The position numbers and the translations under genes are program-made. The notes below the pieces were generated by a model. The model did no database searches. It was not told where the DNA came from and saw only the letters and a program-made list of their open reading frames with translations. Below, piece after piece: positions 1 through 4,988 of a stretch of DNA of 5,507 nucleotides; within the stretch, counting starts at the first letter, position 1, and each line of letters opens with the position of its first letter. This DNA is from an uncultured Bryobacterales bacterium (GTDB lineage Bacteria > Acidobacteriota > Terriglobia > Bryobacterales > UBA6623): positions 1-5,507 of the forward strand of contig CAMPKL010000286.1 in NCBI GenBank assembly GCA_946887065.1. The letters are read 5' to 3'.

Positions 1-7
1 CGTTAGG

Positions 8-57
8 TACGTCCCGGGCACATAGGTAACAGAATTACCCGAACGCGTGGGTAACAG
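8..57. repeat. Two tandem 25-base degenerate repeats, possible insertion-sequence end
   Basis: Two units lie head to tail with a 25-base period. Their 20-base cores are 13-32 and 38-57; both begin CCCG and end GGTAACAG. They match at 15 of 20 positions, and all five differences are A/G exchanges. An inverted pair TTACCC (35-40) / GGGTAA (49-54) sits within the array. Short tandem or subterminal repeats of this kind are often transposase-binding sites at the ends of insertion sequences, so the array may be one end of an element lying to the left of the window. No transposase coding sequence is visible here, so the mobile-element reading is inference. The repeat itself is seen directly. Confidence 0.6.
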
Positions 58-443
58 TTTAACGGTTGATGCCTTTGAAGAAAGTTGCGCGCAGAAGGCA
101 AGCCGAGGCGGCGTGCTCTCGCGTCGTAAAAACCCGCCGCTTACGCGCCTGGGCTCGGGTCGCAGGCGGATTGGGTCGCTGGGGAGGAGAAGTGGGGTCC
201 AATGCCCACTTTTGATCCGGGCCATTGACGACCGCCTCAAGAATGGCGTCCGGTGTAGAATCCTGCCATGAATGAACCCCTGGCTCGCACGCCGGGCTAA
301 AGTTATGCCGCCCCTCCGGGGCTGAGGACGCTTACGCTGGAAAAAATGCCGGTGGCGCGTTTTCCCAGGGCTACTTGGGATAGCGGCGATGTGCGGCTAC
401 GAGCGTCCGTGTGGGGTGACAGTCAACGAAGTGGCGACCGCGC
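58..443. other. Gene-free intergenic stretch rich in small palindromes
   Basis: No reading frame here looks coding. The one open frame that crosses the left part, starting at a GTG at 47, has low-complexity Arg/Gly-rich translation and resembles no protein I know. The stretch holds several imperfect stem-loops: GCG-T-CGTAA with TTACG-CGC (121-148, one bulged T), CGCCTG with CAGGCG (146-151/163-168), and those listed separately at 310-408. It lies downstream of korB, so any korB terminator should be in it. The nearest candidate on the minus strand is a T6 run (346-341) after a GC-rich stretch, but the stem before it is only three pairs (GCC-ACC-GGC), so I do not call a terminator. Confidence 0.5.
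310..408. repeat. Palindrome cluster, REP-like intergenic element
   Basis: Three nested or adjacent inverted repeats are visible. GCCCC-TCC-GGGGC occupies 310-322. TCCCA (363-367) pairs with TGGGA (376-380) around an eight-base loop. A wider seven-base pair, GGACGCT (326-332) with AGCGTCC (402-408), encloses the second hairpin. Palindromes built round CCCCTCCGGGG, or CCCAGGG followed by a TGGG arm, recur between genes in several environmental bacterial phyla, which suggests a dispersed repetitive extragenic element. Only one copy is present in this window, so dispersal cannot be shown. The arms could also slow or stop transcription running out of korB. Confidence 0.4.
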
Positions 444-1484
444 CTAAGTCAGCTCTTCCATCACTTCGTCGAGGGCCGATTTCGGCGGGCGAACTCGCTC
501 CGGAGGCAGCGTCCCCAACGGCTGATCGTCGAGGTTGAGCATGTCGATAAATGTCGGCCGATCGGTGGCGACGTAGAACACGCCCGTAAGAAGGTGTCCC
601 TCTTCGCCGGAACGCTCGATCATCTCAATCGCCTTAACGCGATCGGTGGGATCGTAGTCTTGGTCAACGCGCTTGAGCAACAGTTTCGAGCCGTCGTGCA
701 TGGTCACTTCGCGCACTTCGCCCGGCGTTTGCGTTTCTTCGAGATGAATCTCGTCGAAGAACGGAACAAATCCGACGTCTTGCAAGTTCTCTTGCTTCTC
801 GCGAACGTACTCGTAGCTCTTGGTTGAACCCTGGTGGTCGTTGAACGTGACGCAGGGCGAGATCACGTCGATGACCGCCGTGCCGCGGTGAGCCATCGCG
901 CCCAGCAGAATCGCCTGCAACTGCTTCTTGTCGCCCGAGAACGAGCGCGCCACAAATGTAGCGCCCAGCTGGACCGCCAGCGAGCAAGTATCGATCGGAG
1001 GCAGTTCGTTGACCACGCCGGTCTTCAGCCGCGAACCCAGGTCGGCCGTTGCCGAGAACTGTCCCTTGGTCAGGCCGTAGCAGCCGTTGTCTTCGATGAT
1101 GTAGATCATCGGCAAGTTACGGCGCAGTACGTGGACGTACTGGCCGATGCCGATGGATGCCGTATCTCCGTCGCCGGTCACGCCCAATGCTGTCAGCGTG
1201 CGGTTCGCCAACAGCGCGCCCGTCGTCACCGAAGGCATGCGGCCGTGAACAGAGTTAAACCCGTGCGATCCGCCCAAGAAATAAGCGGGCGATTTAGACG
1301 AGCAGCCGATGCCGCTCATCTTGATGACCTGCGTTTGATCGACGCCCATCTCCCAGAAGCACTCGACGATACGCTGCGAGATGGAGTTGTGACCGCAGCC
1401 GGCGCAAAGCGTCGTCGATCCGCCTCGATAGTCGAGAACAGGCAGACCGAGGCGATTCGTCTTCGGTGCGGCAATGGTGGTCAT
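444..1484 (-). CDS. korB: 2-oxoacid:acceptor (2-oxoglutarate:ferredoxin) oxidoreductase, beta subunit
   Basis: This is the thiamine-diphosphate and iron-sulfur subunit of a two-subunit 2-oxoacid:ferredoxin oxidoreductase, which catalyses CoA-dependent oxidative decarboxylation of a 2-oxoacid (or the reverse) with ferredoxin as electron partner. The 346 residues show CAGCGHN (Cys27, Cys30), GIGCSS (Cys61) and SPCVTFNDH (Cys211), the four cysteines expected to hold one [4Fe-4S] cluster. They also show the diphosphate/Mg motif GDGD (104-107) followed by IIEDNGCYGLTKGQ (129-142). GRMPSVTTGALLAN (81-94) is also typical. Length is normal for the family, and the protein looks intact and cytoplasmic with no signal or membrane segment. 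The start ATG lies in ATGA, overlapping the korA stop by four bases behind a strong AGGAGGG, so translation is probably coupled. 2-Oxoglutarate is the likely substrate from resemblance to KorB; pyruvate or another oxoacid is not excluded. Confidence 0.93.
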   Translation of the reverse strand: MTTIAAPKTNRLGLPVLDYRGGSTTLCAGCGHNSISQRIVECFWEMGVDQTQVIKMSGIGCSSKSPAYFLGGSHGFNSVHGRMPSVTTGALLANRTLTALGVTGDGDTASIGIGQYVHVLRRNLPMIYIIEDNGCYGLTKGQFSATADLGSRLKTGVVNELPPIDTCSLAVQLGATFVARSFSGDKKQLQAILLGAMAHRGTAVIDVISPCVTFNDHQGSTKSYEYVREKQENLQDVGFVPFFDEIHLEETQTPGEVREVTMHDGSKLLLKRVDQDYDPTDRVKAIEMIERSGEEGHLLTGVFYVATDRPTFIDMLNLDDQPLGTLPPERVRPPKSALDEVMEELT

Positions 1485-3322
1485 ATTCCCTCCTGCTCAA
1501 CGATGGAATCCGTGACGGTGCGTGCATCCAGCGGCATGCCGCCGAAGTACCGAACGCTGAGCATCTTCTCGGGCGAAATGCCCGGGCTTTCCATGCGAAT
1601 CAACTGCATCAATTGGCGGTCGCGGTTTTGGTCGATGACGTAGGTGCGCTTGTGCGAATCGATGAACTCGCGTACCGCCGTCGGGAACGGGAAGGCGCGG
1701 ATGCGCAGATGAGACGTCTTGAGTCCGTACTCGCGGTCGAGCTGATCCTGACTTTCTTCGACGGCGTACAGCGAAGTGCCGCAAGAGATAATGCCGATCT
1801 CGGCGCCTTCGGTCAGCTTCACCTCCGGCGAGGGGACCATCGTGCGCGCCGTGTCGAACTTGCGTTCGAGTCGCTCCATGTTCGCGGTCCAGTCAACTTC
1901 TTTCTCCGAATAAGTAGCCTTGGTCGTGTGACCGGTGCCGCGCGTGAAGTAAGCCGCCTTGGGGTGCCGCGTGCCGGGCAGCGTGCGGTAAGGAATACCG
2001 TCGCCGTCGACGTCTTCGTAGCGCCCGAAGCCGCCCAGCTTATCCAAGTCTTCCTTGCTCAGCACTTTGCCGCGATTCATCGGCGCGGTCGGATAGTTGA
2101 ATTTTCCCGCCGTCCAATAGTTCATGCCCAAATCGAGGTCGAGCATGACGAAAACAGGCGTTTGCAACTCTTCGGCTAGATTAAACGCCTCGCCGGTCAT
2201 CTCGAAGCACTCCTCGGGAGTGGAGGGAATCAGCAGCGGGTGTTTCGTGTCGCCGTGCGAAAGCGTGGCGCAGGTGAGCAGGTCGCCCTGGCAGGTGCGT
2301 GTCGGCAGTCCGGTGGAAGGCCCCATCCGCTGGACGTCGAAGATGACGACCGGAATCTCGGCGAAGTAGCCCAGGCCGGTGAACTCCGCCATCAGCGAAA
2401 TGCCAGGACCAGAGGTCGCGGTCATCGAACGGGCGCCGGCCCAACCGGCTCCAAGGGCCATGCCGATCGAGGCCAACTCGTCCTCGGCCTGGACGATGGC
2501 GAAAGTCGCCTTGCCCGTCTCTTTGTCGATGCGGAAGCGCCGCGCGTACTCGGTCAGATGCTCAGGCAATGACGACGAGGGCGTGATCGGGTACCAAGTG
2601 ACGACCGTGGCGCCGTTGAACACAGCACCAAGAGCCGAGGCGGCATTGCCTTCGATGATGATCTTGCCGACGTTCTCGTTCATCCGCTCCACGCGGAACG
2701 GGTCCTGCTTTTGGAGGTTTTCCGCGGCCCAGTTGTAGCCGGCTTCGACGGCGCTCCAGTTCATTTCAGCAGCCTTGATTTTGGTCTCGAACTGCCGGAA
2801 AAGAGCCACTTTGATCTCGGCCATCTCGATATCGAGCAAATAGGCCAAGACTCCGTCGTAAATGATGTTGCGGACCAGCTTACGCAGCTTCGGGTTGGGG
2901 CAAACCGGCTTCACGAGTTCGTCAAAGGGAGCGGCGTAGCAGATGACGTCCGAGCGCAGCTCGTTGAGCTGTAAGGGCTCGTCATACACAACGACGGAAC
3001 CCGGCTCGAGGGCCAGCACATCGTCCTTGGCCGTCTCCTCATTCATCGCCACCAGGATGTCGATTTCCTTCTTGCGGCCGATGAACCCGCGCTTGTTCGT
3101 GCGGATGGTGTACCAAGTCGGCAGTCCGGCGATATTCGACGGGAACAAGTTTTTCCCCGAAACAGGGATACCCATCTGAAACAGCGAGCGCAACAGGATC
3201 AGATTGGCCGATTGGCTTCCCGAACCGTTCACGGTCGCTACTTGAATAGAGAAATCGTTAATCACCGGCTCCCGAGCGGGAAGCGTTGACGAGCCGTCTG
3301 GGGCCGCTTGAATCGTCGCCAT
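1481..3322 (-). CDS. korA: 2-oxoacid:acceptor (2-oxoglutarate:ferredoxin) oxidoreductase, fused gamma-alpha subunit
   Basis: Partner of KorB in the 2-oxoacid:ferredoxin oxidoreductase. Of 613 residues, about 24-200 form the gamma domain: it opens with VATVNGSGSQSANLIL (28-43) and includes NIAGLPTWYTIRTNKRGFIGR (63-83). About 220-400 is the alpha pyrimidine-binding-like domain, with YPITPSS (244-250, Thr247 being the conserved substrate-side threonine), then TSGPGISLM and GPSTGLPTRTCQGDL (334-348). A linker containing DVDGDGIPYRTLPGT (437-451), familiar in this subfamily, leads to the C-terminal domain from about 500. The gamma-alpha fusion and absence of a small ferredoxin-like delta subunit next door define the KorAB type, known from haloarchaea, Mycobacterium and Hydrogenobacter. 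In that type electrons pass to external ferredoxin from a single cluster in beta. The start ATG is preceded by AAAGGA at good spacing. The gene is first in its operon and diverges from hisZ. Substrate assignment is by family resemblance. Confidence 0.93.
   Translation of the reverse strand: MATIQAAPDGSSTLPAREPVINDFSIQVATVNGSGSQSANLILLRSLFQMGIPVSGKNLFPSNIAGLPTWYTIRTNKRGFIGRKKEIDILVAMNEETAKDDVLALEPGSVVVYDEPLQLNELRSDVICYAAPFDELVKPVCPNPKLRKLVRNIIYDGVLAYLLDIEMAEIKVALFRQFETKIKAAEMNWSAVEAGYNWAAENLQKQDPFRVERMNENVGKIIIEGNAASALGAVFNGATVVTWYPITPSSSLPEHLTEYARRFRIDKETGKATFAIVQAEDELASIGMALGAGWAGARSMTATSGPGISLMAEFTGLGYFAEIPVVIFDVQRMGPSTGLPTRTCQGDLLTCATLSHGDTKHPLLIPSTPEECFEMTGEAFNLAEELQTPVFVMLDLDLGMNYWTAGKFNYPTAPMNRGKVLSKEDLDKLGGFGRYEDVDGDGIPYRTLPGTRHPKAAYFTRGTGHTTKATYSEKEVDWTANMERLERKFDTARTMVPSPEVKLTEGAEIGIISCGTSLYAVEESQDQLDREYGLKTSHLRIRAFPFPTAVREFIDSHKRTYVIDQNRDRQLMQLIRMESPGISPEKMLSVRYFGGMPLDARTVTDSIVEQEGI
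1488..1494 (-). promoter_or_regulatory. Ribosome binding site of korB inside the end of korA
   Basis: On the minus strand AGGAGGG is followed four bases after AGGAGG by ATG. It lies wholly within the last codons of korA (Glu-Gln-Glu-Gly-Ile-stop). It is the strongest Shine-Dalgarno sequence in the window and fixes the korB start. A ribosome finishing korA would sit on it, which fits one-to-one synthesis of the two subunits. Confidence 0.75.
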
Positions 3323-3327
3323 GAGTG

Positions 3328-3333
3328 TCCTTT
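3328..3333 (-). promoter_or_regulatory. Ribosome binding site of korA
   Basis: AAAGGA on the minus strand with five bases (CACTC) before the ATG at 3322. The spacing is good and it supports the chosen korA start. Confidence 0.6.
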
Positions 3334-3352
3334 CGAGTGATTACCGTCCTGC

Positions 3353-3379
3353 AAAAAAGCGCGTTCCGAGGGACGCGCC
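3353..3379 (-). terminator. Intrinsic-terminator-like hairpin in the korA leader
   Basis: On the minus strand GCGCGT and ACGCGC form a perfect six-pair GC-rich stem (3378-3373 with 3364-3359) round an eight-base loop. Alternatively they form an eight-pair stem with one bulged A and a three-base loop, in which TCC pairs with GGA. Six T follow at once (3358-3353). This has the form of a rho-independent terminator. It ends 30 bases before the korA ATG and lies downstream of the likely korA -10 box, so it would act as a leader attenuator rather than as the end of a gene. Nothing coding lies on the minus strand upstream, since hisZ runs the other way. Confidence 0.55.
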
Positions 3380-3412
3380 AGTAGTTAGGACGAACCGTGG
3401 CAGAAGACCATT

Positions 3413-3418
3413 ATTATA
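3413..3418 (-). promoter_or_regulatory. Candidate -10 box of the korA promoter
   Basis: A perfect TATAAT on the minus strand in an otherwise GC-rich window. Initiation about seven bases on would give a leader of roughly 80 bases before korA, including the hairpin and T-run at 3353-3379. No good TTGACA-like -35 box lies 16-18 bases upstream, so either an activator or a different sigma factor may be needed, or the match is chance. Confidence 0.45.
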
Positions 3419-3434
3419 TCCGATGCAACGCCGG

Positions 3435-3464
3435 TTGATGAGGATGCAGGCGTACTGATATAAG
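3435..3464 (+). promoter_or_regulatory. Candidate promoter of the hisZ-hisG operon
   Basis: TTGATG (3435-3440) is followed after 16 bases by GATATA (3457-3462), or after 18 by TATAAG (3459-3464). This is the best sigma-70-like pair on the plus strand upstream of hisZ. It would give a leader of roughly 100 bases. It lies back to back with the korA -10 box, so the two promoters could influence each other. Supported by pattern only. Confidence 0.35.
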
Positions 3465-3465
3465 G

Positions 3466-3477
3466 GAGGTTCACCTC
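3466..3477. promoter_or_regulatory. Inverted repeat, possible operator
   Basis: GAGGT-TC-ACCTC is a five-base inverted repeat with a two-base centre, placed immediately downstream of the candidate hisZ -10 box. A two-base loop is too short for a stable RNA hairpin, so a protein-binding site is the more natural reading. No regulator gene is in the window, so the role is unknown. Confidence 0.25.
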
Positions 3478-3491
3478 TGGCGCTCCTTCCA

Positions 3492-3546
3492 GACGGCTTT
3501 CGGCCGTCCGGCCGGGCGACTGTTCGGCCCGCTCGTCAGGGCGAGC
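3492..3546 (+). promoter_or_regulatory. Three successive small stem-loops in the hisZ leader
   Basis: GACGGC-TTTCG-GCCGTC (3492-3508) is a clean six-pair hairpin. CGGGC (3513-3517) can pair with GCCCG (3527-3531) round nine bases. GCTCG (3531-3535) can pair with CGAGC (3542-3546) round six. The second and third share base 3531, so they may compete at that base. The third is followed by CTATTTT, a weak T-rich tail. No histidine-rich leader peptide and no T-box consensus are visible, so classical his attenuation is not supported. The folds could simply reflect high G+C. Confidence 0.3.
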
Positions 3547-3567
3547 CTATTTTCGTCGGCAAAAGCA

Positions 3568-4962
3568 ATGCGAGACATCCCGCCGCCGCGCGCGACGCGC
3601 GACTATTTACCGGAAGAGGCCACGGCTCGCCGCCAGGTCCTGAACCGCTTCACGCAGACGGCTGAATCCTACGGGTTCCAGCCGGTGGAGACGCCCGTCT
3701 ATGAGCGGGTCGAGCTCTTCCTGGCCCGTTCGGGCGCGGAAATCAAGAGCTCGCTGCTGACCTTCCACTGCGACCACGAAGAGTTCGCCTTGCGGCCCGA
3801 GTTGACCGCCCCGGTCTGCCGGCTGCTGGCCGCCGGGCAGTTGGACGACCTGCCTAAGCCTTACAAGCTGTATTACTCCGGTTCGTGTTTTCGCTACGTC
3901 AGGCCGGGATCGGGACGCCTGCGCGAGTTCACACAGGCCGGCCTAGAGTTGTTGGGTGAGGCCGGCCCGCACGCCGACGCCGAAATCATCGCCGCGGCGA
4001 GCCGCTTCCTGCGCACCGCAGGGTTGCCTGATGCCTCGCTGAAGATCGGCTCGGTCGGCATCTTCCGCGCACTGCTCTCAGGAAAACTCGACTCCGAAGA
4101 CCAAGCCACCGTCGTCGGACACCTCGACCTGCTGGCCGGCATCCGCGAACGCTGCGCCCAACTCCAGCGCGACGGCGAAAATCGCCTTGCGTTCGATGAG
4201 TTGCGTATCGACCGCAAACAATTGGCCGAACTCCAAGAGCGAACCGGCTACGAAGGCGAGTACTCCATTGCCGGGCACGCCGATGTCGATGCGGCGGAAC
4301 TGGCCCAACGGCTTCCGTTAGAAGCCGAGGCGACGCTGCGCAACGTCTGGGCCGTCGAGGACATGGTTCCCGAGGCGCGCGCCGAGACGTTGATCAAGAT
4401 CTCTCGGCTGCGCGGCACGCTCGAAGACGTTCTCGATCAGGCCACCGAGGCGCTCGCCGGTACGCCCGCGACCCAGGCGCTCGATAATCTGGCCGAGGTT
4501 TGCCGCTTGGTGAAGCTTTACGGGATTGACCGCTATGAAATCGTCATGGGCATCGCCCGCGGCCTGACGTTCTACACCGGCGTCGTATTCGAATTCACGG
4601 CCAACGGCAACGCCTACGGCGGCGGCGGCCGCTATGACGGTTTGGCCGAGATTTTCGGCGCGGAGCCCACGCCTTCGGTCGGCTGCGCGTTCCGCTTTGA
4701 CTCGTTACTTGAAGCGCTGCAAGGGTCGCCGGCCCCGCCTGCCTACGAACTGTATCTCGTCGCCGACGCGGACAGCCTGCCGGACGCAATCACCTTGGCC
4801 GAAGGCCTGCGCGACCACAACATGCGCGTTGGCGTGGGGACCACGCAGCCCGCCGGCGCGCTCGTCGAAGCCACCGCCCGCGTCAGCAAGCGCGGCGTTC
4901 AGATAGGCGATTTGCAACTGCCGGCCAACGCGGACGCCGTTTTGGCGGAACTCAGAAAGTAG
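3568..4962 (+). CDS. hisZ: ATP phosphoribosyltransferase regulatory subunit (HisRS-like), long form
   Basis: Paralogue of histidyl-tRNA synthetase that joins short HisG into an active, histidine-inhibited complex for the first step of histidine synthesis. The 464 residues begin with the HisRS-like PRATRDYLPEEA (7-18), then FALRPELTAP (73-82), motif 2 FRYVRPGSGRLREFTQAGLE (108-127), ARGLTFYTGVVFEF (330-343) and GGGGRYDGL (351-359). Two changes argue against synthetase activity. The motif-3 segment reads GCAFRFDSLL (372-381), with Ser379 where HisRS has its ATP-binding Arg (GIERLL). RGLDYY is changed to RGLTFY. hisG follows 26 bases later, which supports HisZ. Most HisZ proteins are 320-400 residues; this one is longer, through a central segment (about 166-310) and a C-terminal tail (392-464) that resembles a shortened anticodon-binding domain. 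ATG 3568 is the only usual start in the open frame back to a stop at 3439; its Shine-Dalgarno is weak. A divergent HisRS is the alternative. Confidence 0.82.
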   Translation: MRDIPPPRATRDYLPEEATARRQVLNRFTQTAESYGFQPVETPVYERVELFLARSGAEIKSSLLTFHCDHEEFALRPELTAPVCRLLAAGQLDDLPKPYKLYYSGSCFRYVRPGSGRLREFTQAGLELLGEAGPHADAEIIAAASRFLRTAGLPDASLKIGSVGIFRALLSGKLDSEDQATVVGHLDLLAGIRERCAQLQRDGENRLAFDELRIDRKQLAELQERTGYEGEYSIAGHADVDAAELAQRLPLEAEATLRNVWAVEDMVPEARAETLIKISRLRGTLEDVLDQATEALAGTPATQALDNLAEVCRLVKLYGIDRYEIVMGIARGLTFYTGVVFEFTANGNAYGGGGRYDGLAEIFGAEPTPSVGCAFRFDSLLEALQGSPAPPAYELYLVADADSLPDAITLAEGLRDHNMRVGVGTTQPAGALVEATARVSKRGVQIGDLQLPANADAVLAELRK

Positions 4963-4979
4963 CAGCGAAGGGATAGGAT

Positions 4980-4984
4980 GAGGG
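4980..4984 (+). promoter_or_regulatory. Ribosome binding site of hisG
   Basis: GAGGG, with four to five bases before the ATG at 4989. A second purine-rich run (GAAGGGATAGGA, 4967-4978) lies just upstream. An earlier ATG at 4978 reaches a stop after three codons, which leaves 4989 as the start. Confidence 0.5.
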
Positions 4985-4988
4985 TCTG

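Noticed and set aside
47..271. A 74-codon open frame starting with GTG at the left edge
   Set aside because: It starts inside the tandem repeat, has Arg/Gly-rich low-complexity translation and crosses hairpins. No family resemblance supports it.
834..1643. A 269-codon open frame on the plus strand antisense to korB and the end of korA
   Set aside because: Its translation is rich in Arg, Ala and Val with no recognisable domain, and it lies opposite genes with clear motifs. Long antisense frames are expected in GC-rich coding DNA.
1466..2179. A 237-codon open frame on the plus strand antisense to korA
   Set aside because: Same reasoning: it mirrors korA codons, has no domain signature, and has no independent promoter or ribosome site that I can see.
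3423..3458. Short reading frame of 11 codons as a his leader peptide
   Set aside because: It contains no histidine codon and overlaps the candidate hisZ promoter, so it cannot serve as a classical histidine attenuator peptide.
3465..3567. T-box riboswitch upstream of hisZ
   Set aside because: No T-box consensus sequence, no specifier loop with a histidine codon, and no strong terminator; only small hairpins are present.
3568..4962. Genuine histidyl-tRNA synthetase (hisS)
   Set aside because: The motif-3 Arg position is Ser379, RGLDYY is changed to RGLTFY, the C-terminal domain is short, and hisG follows at once. HisZ fits better, though not with full certainty.
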